A stretch of 10,346 bases of DNA, taken from Sediminibacterium ginsengisoli. GTDB lineage: Bacteria > Bacteroidota > Bacteroidia > Chitinophagales > Chitinophagaceae. Every line of letters starts with the position of its first letter. Positions within the stretch are counted from its first letter, which is position 1. The notes beneath the pieces were generated by a model. That model saw only the letters and a list, made by a program, of their open reading frames with translations. It had not been told where the DNA came from and ran no database searches. Below are positions 1 to 6,199 of this stretch, one piece after another. A program made the position numbers and the translations under genes. Where the stretch lies: contig CALPLN020000059.1 of NCBI GenBank assembly GCA_943324415.2, positions 1-10,346 on the forward strand, given 5' to 3'.

Positions 1-950
1 ATCAATGGCACGACAATCGTAGCATCACTCTCTACAATAAACTTAGGCGTATGAATGTCTAGTTTACCCCAGGTAATTTTTTCATTAGGAACAGCACCAG
101 AGTAAGATCCGTAAGAGGTGGTACTATCGCTGATTTGACAGAAATAGCTCCAGAAAGGCACATCATGCCATTCAAGATCTTGGTACATCATTGGTACCAC
201 ACAGATAGGGAAATCGCCAGCGATACCTCCACCCACTTGGAAGAAGCCTACGCCTTTGCCACCACTATTTGCTCTATACCATTCTGTTAAATAGATCATG
301 TATTCGATACCATTCTTAACTGTAGCTGCTTTTAGTTCATTCTTGATCACATAGCTAGCAAAGATATTTCCAGTCGTGCTATCCTCCCATCCTGGTACAA
401 CGATAGGAATGTTCTTTTTAGCAGCCGCAACTACCCAGCTATCCTTAGGGTCAATTTCATAATACTGCTCCAACTCACCACTTAAAATAACCTGATACAT
501 AAATTCATGCGGGAAATAACGCTCCCCTTTCGCTTCTGCTTCTTTCCAGAACTTAACGATATGCTTTTGCAATCTTCTAAATGCTTCCTCTTCTGGAATA
601 CAAGTATCGGTTACACGATTGTAATGGTTCTCCAATAAATTCCACTCATCCTGTGGTGTTAAGTCTCTATAGTTTGGTACACGCTTGTAGTGACTATGCG
701 CTACTAGGTTCATCACATCTTCTTCTAAGTTGGCACCTGTACAGCTAATAATAGCAATCTTGTCTTGACGGATCATCTCCGCTAAGCTGATTCCTAACTC
801 GGCAGTACTCATGGCACCCGCCAAACTCACTAACATCTTGCCCCCTTCTAATAAATGGGTTTCATAACCTTTAGCAGCATCTACTAAAGCGGCAGCATTA
901 AAATGTCGATAATGGTGCTCTATAAACTGTGAAATCGGTCCTTTACTCAT
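1..950 (-). CDS. Deoxyhypusine synthase family protein (3' end outside window)
   Basis: NAD-dependent aminobutyl transferase of the deoxyhypusine synthase (DHS) fold, presumably cytoplasmic. Translating from the ATG at 950-948 gives 316 residues before the window edge; family length suggests only about ten more are missing. Visible family blocks are TGANLEEDVMNLVAHSHY (71-88), VPNYRDLTPQDEW (91-103), VPGWEDSTTGN (185-195), QVGGGIAGDFP (238-248) and NEKITWGK (289-296). By manual alignment to human DHS, Lys296 matches the catalytic Lys329, Trp294 matches Trp327 and Glu290 matches Glu323, whereas the position of the polyamine-binding Asp316 is Tyr283. Bacteria lack eIF5A, so the substrate is unlikely to be a protein; homologues of this kind are linked to polyamine (homospermidine/spermidine) metabolism, which is my inference here. 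A Bacteroidota promoter lies just upstream. The family is clear, the reaction is not. Confidence 0.9.
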   Translation of the reverse strand, partial: MSKGPISQFIEHHYRHFNAAALVDAAKGYETHLLEGGKMLVSLAGAMSTAELGISLAEMIRQDKIAIISCTGANLEEDVMNLVAHSHYKRVPNYRDLTPQDEWNLLENHYNRVTDTCIPEEEAFRRLQKHIVKFWKEAEAKGERYFPHEFMYQVILSGELEQYYEIDPKDSWVVAAAKKNIPIVVPGWEDSTTGNIFASYVIKNELKAATVKNGIEYMIYLTEWYRANSGGKGVGFFQVGGGIAGDFPICVVPMMYQDLEWHDVPFWSYFCQISDSTTSYGSYSGAVPNEKITWGKLDIHTPKFIVESDATIVVPL

Positions 951-1057
951 GTCGATTGATTTGATGCAAAAGTAATTTTTTTTAGCAGATTTCCCCAATT
1001 CATATAAATCGCGTCAAAAGTCAAAATTTAGTACCTTGTAGGATCAAATTCGTTGTC
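951..1057. other. Divergent intergenic region
   Basis: This 107-base spacer separates the minus-strand DHS-family gene from the plus-strand SdpI-like gene. The minus-strand promoter is clear (967-998). For the plus strand I see only a degenerate box, TACCTTGT at 1032-1039, one T short of TAnnTTTG and without a TTG at the proper distance upstream, so the plus promoter is tentative. No small ORF or RNA structure is evident. Confidence 0.4.
967..998 (-). promoter_or_regulatory. Bacteroidota-type promoter of the DHS-family gene
   Basis: On the minus strand a perfect -7 box TACTTTTG (974-967) is preceded by a TTG (998-996) with a 21-base, A-rich spacer, matching the Bacteroidota consensus TTG-N17-23-TAnnTTTG. 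The expected transcription start, near 961, leaves a leader of only about ten bases before the ATG at 950, which supports that start codon. No Shine-Dalgarno sequence is seen. Confidence 0.6.
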
Positions 1058-1720
1058 ATGAACACTAAAAAATACGGCCCTTGGCTGGTCGCCATACTCA
1101 TTATTGCACCATTTATCTATAGTGCGTTGATCTATCCTCAACTGCCGAGCCAAATACCGACCCATTTTAATATTGAGGGAAAGGCGGATGCATGGGGCGG
1201 ACCCTCTAGCATTTTTATAGGACCTGGCATTATGGGCGCAGTGAGTATTTTCATTTATGTGTTAATGACCAATTTGAAATCTTTCGATCCAAAAAAATAT
1301 GATGAGGCAAACGATACGCTTTATACCAATTTTGCCATCTTAACAGTGGCGTTCTTAGCTGTTTTGAGTACCATCATCATCTATACGTCTACCCATGCAG
1401 ATCAAATCAATATAGGTAAATTGATTTTGCCATTGGTTGGGTTGTCCTTTGCAGGACTAGGTTGGTATATGCCTAAATTTAAGCAGAACTATTTTGTAGG
1501 ATTTAAATTACCATGGACCTTAGAAAATGTAGCCAATTGGAATGCGACACATCAAGTAGCTGGTAAAGTTTGGATCTATGGCGGTTTGTTTCAAGCATTG
1601 GTCACATTGGTCTTGCCAATGAAATTTGGATTCATTGGTTTTATGTTGGCAATTGCAGTAATGGTCATCATCCCTTCCGTTTTTTCTTACCGCATGTTTA
1701 AAAGAGGCAATATCCTTTAA
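1058..1720 (+). CDS. SdpI/DUF1648 family integral membrane protein
   Basis: A 220-residue polytopic membrane protein. The N-terminal DUF1648 signature LPSQIPTHFNIEGKAD (29-44) follows the first membrane segment (about 8-26), and the SdpI-type block NYFVGFKLPWTLENVANW (144-161) precedes the last two. I count roughly six hydrophobic segments (about 8-26, 52-71, 91-110, 119-137, 169-187, 190-209). In Bacillus subtilis, SdpI gives immunity to the SdpC killing peptide and takes part in signalling; most SdpI-like proteins in other phyla have no assigned role. No SdpC-like toxin or SdpR-like autorepressor is adjacent, so immunity is only a family-level suggestion. The gene lies 41 bases ahead of the PLP enzyme and may be cotranscribed with it. 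The ATG at 1058 fits because the first membrane segment follows directly. Confidence 0.85.
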   Translation: MNTKKYGPWLVAILIIAPFIYSALIYPQLPSQIPTHFNIEGKADAWGGPSSIFIGPGIMGAVSIFIYVLMTNLKSFDPKKYDEANDTLYTNFAILTVAFLAVLSTIIIYTSTHADQINIGKLILPLVGLSFAGLGWYMPKFKQNYFVGFKLPWTLENVANWNATHQVAGKVWIYGGLFQALVTLVLPMKFGFIGFMLAIAVMVIIPSVFSYRMFKRGNIL

Positions 1721-1761
1721 ACTATACCAAATTATATACATCACATAATAAAAAAATTCCC

Positions 1762-2913
1762 ATGAGCAATACACAACACTTAGGCACTAAGTTCATTCAT
1801 GCTGGGGCACATCCAGATCCAAGTACGGGGGCCATCATGACACCGATCTATCAAACCTCTACTTACGTACAATCCGCTCCTGGCGTACATCAGGGCTATG
1901 AGTATGCAAGAAGCCAGAACCCAACACGCTTTGCTTTAGAAGAAGCATTTGCAGTGATTGAAAATGGAAAATTTGGTTTGGCATTCGCAAGTGGTGTAGC
2001 AGCAACCGATGCTGTGATGCGTTTATTGGTTCCAGGAGACGAAGTGATTACCGCACATGATATGTATGGTGGATCCTTCAGGTTGTTCTCTAAAGTACAT
2101 GAGAAGATGGGCATTAAATTTACCTATGTTGATACCTCGAATGCAGACAATGTAGCCAATGCCATAACTGCAAAAACAAAATTGATTTGGGTAGAAACTC
2201 CTACCAATCCATTGATGAATATTACAGATATCGAAGCGGTATCAACAATTGGTAAAAAACACAACTGTATTGTTTGTGTGGACAATACCTTTGCTTCGCC
2301 TTACTTACAAAATCCTTTAGATCAAGGTGCAACCATTGTGATGCATTCTGCTACAAAATATTTAGGCGGACATAGCGATGTGATTCAAGGTTGTTTGATG
2401 ATGAATGATGAAACACTTAGAGACCAATTGTATTTTATACAAAAAAGCACCGGTGCAGTTCCAGGACCACAGGATTGTTTTTTAGTCTTAAGAGGGATTA
2501 AAACATTGCACGTAAGAATGCAAAGACATTGTGAGAATGGCGAAAAAGTAGCAGCCTATTTACGTCAACACCCAAAAGTAGCAAAAGTATACTGGTGTGG
2601 GTTTGCAGACCATCCTAATCACGATATCGCTAAAAAACAAATGCGTGGTTTTGGCGGCATGATGAGCTTTACATTAAAAGACGATAGCGTTGAAGCAGCA
2701 ACAAAAGTATTGTCAAGCACTAAAATATTCTCCCTTGCAGAAAGTTTAGGCGGCGTTGAATCCTTAATCAATCATCCTGCAAGCATGACCCATGCGTCTA
2801 TTCCACGTGAGCAAAGGCTTGCCAATGGACTAGCGGATGGATTAATTCGTTTGAGTGTAGGTATCGAAGACGCAGAAGATATCATTGCAGATTTAGCACA
2901 GGCCATTGGATAA
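1762..2913 (+). CDS. Cystathionine gamma-synthase / gamma-lyase (Cys/Met metabolism PLP enzyme)
   Basis: A PLP-dependent trans-sulfuration enzyme of the Cys/Met metabolism family, 383 residues, the usual full length, acting in the cytoplasm. It would either join cysteine to an activated homoserine (MetB reaction) or cleave cystathionine to cysteine (gamma-lyase). Visible elements are YEYARSQNPTR (46-56, phosphate-binding Tyr and Arg from the neighbouring subunit), ASGVAATDAV (76-85), Tyr102 in DMYGGSFR, VETPTNP (144-150), VDNTFASP (173-180, Asp174 contacting the pyridine nitrogen), the lysine motif HSATKYLGGHSD with Schiff-base Lys199, and SLGGVESLINHPASMTH near the C terminus. Sequence alone does not separate synthase from lyase, so no symbol is assigned. 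Its stop TAA shares one base with the ATG of the next gene, indicating translational coupling. No sulfur-pathway neighbour is present. Confidence 0.93.
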   Translation: MSNTQHLGTKFIHAGAHPDPSTGAIMTPIYQTSTYVQSAPGVHQGYEYARSQNPTRFALEEAFAVIENGKFGLAFASGVAATDAVMRLLVPGDEVITAHDMYGGSFRLFSKVHEKMGIKFTYVDTSNADNVANAITAKTKLIWVETPTNPLMNITDIEAVSTIGKKHNCIVCVDNTFASPYLQNPLDQGATIVMHSATKYLGGHSDVIQGCLMMNDETLRDQLYFIQKSTGAVPGPQDCFLVLRGIKTLHVRMQRHCENGEKVAAYLRQHPKVAKVYWCGFADHPNHDIAKKQMRGFGGMMSFTLKDDSVEAATKVLSSTKIFSLAESLGGVESLINHPASMTHASIPREQRLANGLADGLIRLSVGIEDAEDIIADLAQAIG

Positions 2914-3692
2914 TGAACCCAGCAATACAACAGTTACTAGATCAAAAAGTAAAGCAATACAACCATATTGACTTTATCGAAAAAGATCCAATTAGTATAC
3001 CTCATTTATTTACAAAGCAGCAAGACATAGAACTTGCTGCTTTTTTTGCTGCCATCTTTGCTTGGGGAAATCGTACCACGATTATTCAAAAAAGTAAGGA
3101 GCTACTTGCTAGAATGGACAATGCCCCTTTTGAATTTTGTACACAACACCAAGAACAAGATTTAAAAAAATTACTAGGGTTTACGCACCGTACTTTTAAT
3201 GATACCGATTTATTGTATTGTATGGCATTTTTTAAACAACATTATGCTACAGAAAAAAGTTTAGAGACTGCTTTTTTCAGGGACCAGGCATCAGGAAAAA
3301 AAATAACATCCGTAGAAGCTGGCCTGGTGCATTTTAAACATTATTTTTTTTCATTAGCTGATGCGCCGCATCGAACCAAAAAACATATTGCTTCACCTGA
3401 AAATGGATCTACTTGTAAAAGACTAAATATGTTTTTACGATGGATGGTGCGTAAAGACCATACTGGGGTTGACTTTGGCTTATGGAAGACCATTTCGCCT
3501 GCAGATTTAATCATCCCAATTGATGTGCACGTGGCAAGGGTGGCTAAAACTTTTGGACTTATATCCCGTCCACAAATAGATTGGTTGACTGCGATAGAAT
3601 TAACCAATTATTGCCGAACTTTAGATCCGAAAGATCCTGCTAAATACGACTTTGCCCTATTTAGTTTAGGCGTCACAGAAAAAATCAGATAA
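2913..3692 (+). CDS. TIGR02757 (DUF2400) family protein
   Basis: A 259-residue soluble protein of the uncharacterised TIGR02757/DUF2400 family, at about normal length. Conserved blocks are QQDIELAAFFAAIFAWGNR (36-54), CKRLNMFLRWMVRKD (168-182), GVDFGLWK (185-192), IPIDVHVARVAKTFGL (201-216) and DPKDPAKYDFALFSLG (238-253). The IPIDVHVARVA block resembles the VDTHVxRVxxRLGL segment that carries the catalytic Asp in HhH-GPD DNA glycosylases, and CKRLNMFLRW recalls the Lys-containing helix of Ogg2/AGOG-type glycosylases. A base-excision role is therefore conceivable, but this is inference. The start codon overlaps the upstream stop (TAATG), and a small unknown gene follows after 11 bases. The coding sequence contains an intrinsic-terminator-like hairpin (3014-3047) and four A or T runs of 7-8 bases. 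Confidence 0.85.
   Translation: MNPAIQQLLDQKVKQYNHIDFIEKDPISIPHLFTKQQDIELAAFFAAIFAWGNRTTIIQKSKELLARMDNAPFEFCTQHQEQDLKKLLGFTHRTFNDTDLLYCMAFFKQHYATEKSLETAFFRDQASGKKITSVEAGLVHFKHYFFSLADAPHRTKKHIASPENGSTCKRLNMFLRWMVRKDHTGVDFGLWKTISPADLIIPIDVHVARVAKTFGLISRPQIDWLTAIELTNYCRTLDPKDPAKYDFALFSLGVTEKIR
3014..3047 (+). other. Intragenic terminator-like hairpin
   Basis: AAAGCAGCAAG (3014-3024) pairs perfectly over 11 bases with CTTGCTGCTTT (3033-3043) across an 8-base loop and runs straight into seven T residues (3041-3047). This is the architecture of an intrinsic terminator, about 100 bases inside the TIGR02757 gene. The same bases encode the conserved IELAAFFAA segment, so it may be a codon coincidence. 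Whether it terminates transcription while ribosomes cover it is unknown. Confidence 0.5.
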
Positions 3693-3703
3693 AACATATT
3701 CCT

Positions 3704-4015
3704 ATGGAAAAAGCATTGTACGAAATCGAGCAACTATCCTCGAGTGATTTAATTGCGTATATCAATGATTGTATCAATCATGATTTTAATAAATTGGTAC
3801 AACTACTTTATCGCATAGATGTGTCTGAACAAAAATTAAAAACGATTTTACAATCGCACCCCAATGAAGATGCGGCAAAATTAATTGCAGAAGTGATTGT
3901 AGCAAGATTGGCTGCCACAAAAGCAGCAAGAGCAAGTTTTGCAACCAACAATAAAGTAGAAGGATCCCAAACGGAAAGCACTACTCAAGAAGAAGAAGAC
4001 TTAGAAAGGTTCTAG
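3704..4015 (+). CDS. Small conserved-looking protein of unknown function
   Basis: A 103-residue acidic protein that I cannot assign to a named family. Residues 1-75 look helical and well packed (EIEQLSSSDLIAYINDCINH, then FNKLVQLLYRIDVSEQKLKTIL), with no membrane segment, signal peptide or cysteine pair; the only Cys is Cys23. Residues 80-103 are a low-complexity Ser/Thr/Gln/Glu tail ending in EEEDLERF, probably disordered. The gene follows the TIGR02757 gene by 11 bases on the same strand, so cotranscription is likely and a shared function possible. Good codon use and the tight operon position argue that it is real. It ends 2 bases from the stop of the opposing SDR gene. Confidence 0.75.
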   Translation: MEKALYEIEQLSSSDLIAYINDCINHDFNKLVQLLYRIDVSEQKLKTILQSHPNEDAAKLIAEVIVARLAATKAARASFATNNKVEGSQTESTTQEEEDLERF

Positions 4016-4017
4016 AA

Positions 4018-4716
4018 TTATAAATCACCCAACTGGGGGCGAAGTACAATATCTTCTACCACTGCTTGAGGACTCAATTGCGTCGCTGCATAAATCATCT
4101 TTGCAATATCATCCGCTTCCATAATACGATCTTCAGGTACACCAGATCCCTTCCAACTATTGGTATAGGTGGCACCCGGACAAACTGCAGTCACTTTAAT
4201 GCCCTTGTCTTTTAATTCCAATCTTAGGTTTGCTGAAAAACCCATTAACGCATATTTTGAAATACTATAAGATCCTCCAAAAGGATAGGCTTGCAAAGAA
4301 GCAATAGAACAGATATTAAAGATATGGCCTTGCTTCGCTTTAAGCATAGCAGGTAATAGATCTCTTGTTAGATGATAGGCCGAAAATAAGTTCGCATTCA
4401 TTTGTGCCTCCAATTGTCCCTCTGGTTCGTCTTGTAATTGACCAGGTAAAAAATAACCTGCATTATTCACCAACACATCAGGTGTGGTTCTGGCCAAAAC
4501 CCATTCAGAAAAACAATGCACCTGTCCTTTAATAGATAAATCTGCATGCACATACTCCACTTTGACAGCTGGATAGGCTTTTTGTAAATCTGCGGCTGCA
4601 TTGGCTAAATCAGCGGGTGTTTTACTCGTTAAATACAAATTGTGTCCTGCCGCAGCAAATGCTTTTGCAATAGCAAAACCAATCCCTTTAGATGCACCGG
4701 TAATAATGATATTCAT
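4018..4716 (-). CDS. SDR family NAD(P)-dependent oxidoreductase
   Basis: A classical short-chain dehydrogenase/reductase of 232 residues with a Rossmann fold. The nucleotide-binding motif TGASKGIG (6-13) begins almost at the N terminus, followed by HADL (58-61), NNAG (84-87), Asn109, the catalytic Ser137 in NICSIAS, and YxxxK with Tyr150 and Lys154. CPGATYTN (179-186) is the usual loop after the active site. It ends in RPQLGDL, a tail common in this SDR group. The substrate, a hydroxy or keto compound, cannot be deduced. The gene stands alone on its strand, divergent from the HAD nucleotidase over a 77-base gap and convergent with the unknown small gene, leaving no room for a separate terminator. 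The ATG at 4716 is the only start compatible with the glycine-rich motif. Confidence 0.92.
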   Translation of the reverse strand: MNIIITGASKGIGFAIAKAFAAAGHNLYLTSKTPADLANAAADLQKAYPAVKVEYVHADLSIKGQVHCFSEWVLARTTPDVLVNNAGYFLPGQLQDEPEGQLEAQMNANLFSAYHLTRDLLPAMLKAKQGHIFNICSIASLQAYPFGGSYSISKYALMGFSANLRLELKDKGIKVTAVCPGATYTNSWKGSGVPEDRIMEADDIAKMIYAATQLSPQAVVEDIVLRPQLGDL

Positions 4717-4793
4717 AAATTCCTACTTTACTAGATAAAGATACCATCCAAAATGGTAATTTAGCATCTCAATTATCAATTCATCCTACCCTC
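4717..4793. promoter_or_regulatory. Divergent control region with a small inverted repeat
   Basis: This 77-base gap between the SDR gene and the HAD nucleotidase gene must hold both promoters. A perfect 6-bp inverted repeat TACCAT-CCAAA-ATGGTA lies at 4742-4758. On the minus strand TATCTTTA (4743-4736) matches 7 of 8 positions of TAnnTTTG, but the nearest TTG is 26 bases upstream, too far. No plus-strand -7 box is recognisable. Binding of a regulator to the repeat is possible but unproven. Confidence 0.35.
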
Positions 4794-5489
4794 ATGGCTT
4801 ATAAAGACCTGTTTTTTGACTTAGATCATACCCTTTGGGATTTCGAGACCAATTCTAAAGAAACCATTCAAGAACTTTACAACACATACCATCTAGCAGA
4901 CTTAGGCATTGTTGATTTTGAGGGGTTTTATGACACTTATTCTGCCCACAATCATCGTTTATGGGACCGCTATACAAAAGGCTTTATCAAACAAGAAGAG
5001 TTGAGATGGAAAAGGGTTTACTTAAGCTTATTGGATTTTAAAGTAGCCAATGAAAAATTGTCAAAAGAAATGTCCCAGGCGTATTTAGAAATCTTGCCTA
5101 ATAAGCAACATCTATTCCCTTATACCATTGAAATTCTTGACTACTTAAAAGAGAAGCAATATAAAATGCACTTGATCACCAATGGATTTGAATCCGTGCA
5201 ATTTAAGAAAATTAAAAACTCAGGAATAGCCGATTATTTTATAGAAGTCATCACATCAGAAGCGAGCAATAGCTTAAAACCGCATAAAGACATTTTTGAG
5301 TACGCCTTAAAAAATACGAATGCAACTGTTACAGAAAGCATTATGATTGGAGACAATGAATCAGCGGATATACAAGGGGGGATTAATATTGGCATGGATA
5401 CCATTTACGTGAACCATATTCAAGCCACGCCAACGGTTCCAGCAACCTATACCATCACGCATTTAAAAGAATTGGAAAATATCTTATAG
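4794..5489 (+). CDS. yjjG: YjjG family HAD pyrimidine nucleotidase
   Basis: A 231-residue HAD-superfamily phosphatase of the YjjG group, cytoplasmic. E. coli YjjG dephosphorylates (deoxy)nucleoside 5'-monophosphates and is linked to clearing non-canonical pyrimidine nucleotides. All four HAD motifs are visible: FFDLDHTLWDFE with nucleophile Asp9 and acid/base Asp11, Thr129 in LITNGFE, Lys162 in SLKPHKDIF, and the Mg-binding acidic pair Asp187 and Asp192 in IGDNESADIQGG. Residues 18-100 form the helical cap, including the NHRLWDRYTKG segment typical of YjjG proteins. Length is normal. It is a single gene between a divergent SDR gene and the convergent psd gene, with 24 bases to the latter stop. 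Substrate preference is transferred from the family and not seen in the sequence. Confidence 0.9.
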   Translation: MAYKDLFFDLDHTLWDFETNSKETIQELYNTYHLADLGIVDFEGFYDTYSAHNHRLWDRYTKGFIKQEELRWKRVYLSLLDFKVANEKLSKEMSQAYLEILPNKQHLFPYTIEILDYLKEKQYKMHLITNGFESVQFKKIKNSGIADYFIEVITSEASNSLKPHKDIFEYALKNTNATVTESIMIGDNESADIQGGINIGMDTIYVNHIQATPTVPATYTITHLKELENIL

Positions 5490-5513
5490 GAATGTGAACA
5501 TCCTACTAAAGGA

Positions 5514-6170
5514 TTACCATTTTGCTAGAACAGTCACACCGCCTTTCACAACATCACCAATCTTACATTGGATGTCGGTCCCAATTGGTAATAACAAGTC
5601 TACCCTGCTACCAAATTTAATGAAACCGTATTCATCACATTGATTGAATGAAGTTCCTACAGCAGCGTAGTTGCAGATTCTTCGGGCAAGCGCACCAGCG
5701 ATTTGCTTTAATAAAATAGTACCTTTTTCGTTTTCAACCACCACAGACCATCTTTCATTGTCTGTAGAAGACTTAGGATGCCATGCGACAAGGAATTTTC
5801 CAGGATGGTATTGATTGTAGATAATAGTACCCGCAACTGGTAAACGGTTCACATGCACATTGGCAGGACTCATGAATACACTTACTTGAATTCTTGGTTC
5901 TTTGTAAAATTCATCTGGCATCACTTCCTCTATCACCACCACTTTCCCATCTGCAGGAGAAACAATCGCAGAAGGGTCGTTCGTTAAAACACGATTCGGC
6001 ATTCTAAAGAAAGAAACAATGAATAAAAAGAAAGCCACTGTAATTACAAATACAGCCCAAGCCAACAAAGCACTTATTGGAAATAAATAAGAAAAATTAA
6101 TTAAGTTTAAAATACCTACTACAAATGCAATCAATGCAATCGTTGCAGTACCTTCTCTATGTATGGTCAT
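5514..6170 (-). CDS. psd: Phosphatidylserine decarboxylase proenzyme (short form)
   Basis: Makes phosphatidylethanolamine by decarboxylating phosphatidylserine at the inner membrane. The 218-residue length fits the short-form family rather than the longer E. coli type. Two hydrophobic segments at about 8-26 and 30-54 anchor the N terminus. The catalytic part shows SPADGKVVVIEE (71-82), FMSPANVHVNRLPVAG (99-114), PGKFLVAWHPKSS (123-135), ARRICNY and the processing site FGSR, where cleavage between Gly187 and Ser188 would turn Ser188 into the pyruvoyl cofactor and yield a small alpha chain of about 31 residues. It lies 29 bases behind cdsA, which makes the CDP-diacylglycerol needed two steps earlier. 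A perfect -7 box in that gap suggests it can also be transcribed separately. Confidence 0.93.
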   Translation of the reverse strand: MTIHREGTATIALIAFVVGILNLINFSYLFPISALLAWAVFVITVAFFLFIVSFFRMPNRVLTNDPSAIVSPADGKVVVIEEVMPDEFYKEPRIQVSVFMSPANVHVNRLPVAGTIIYNQYHPGKFLVAWHPKSSTDNERWSVVVENEKGTILLKQIAGALARRICNYAAVGTSFNQCDEYGFIKFGSRVDLLLPIGTDIQCKIGDVVKGGVTVLAKW

Positions 6171-6185
6171 AATCTACTATTTGAA

Positions 6186-6193
6186 CAAAGGTA
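6186..6193 (-). promoter_or_regulatory. Candidate -7 box for psd
   Basis: The minus-strand sequence TACCTTTG is a perfect Bacteroidota -7 box in the 29-base gap between the cdsA stop (6200) and the psd start (6170). It would give a leader of about ten bases. The nearest upstream TTG (6220-6218) is 24 bases away, slightly beyond the usual 17-23 spacing and inside cdsA, so strength is uncertain. Confidence 0.45.
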
Positions 6194-6199
6194 ATTCAT

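Noticed and set aside
3341..3607. Minus-strand ORF opposite the TIGR02757 gene
   Set aside because: Overlaps the most conserved part of the sense protein and its translation has no recognisable features.
5487..5505. Hairpin between the nucleotidase and psd genes as a bidirectional terminator
   Set aside because: The stem is only TAGGA/TCCTA with a bulge if extended, and no T tract follows on either strand.
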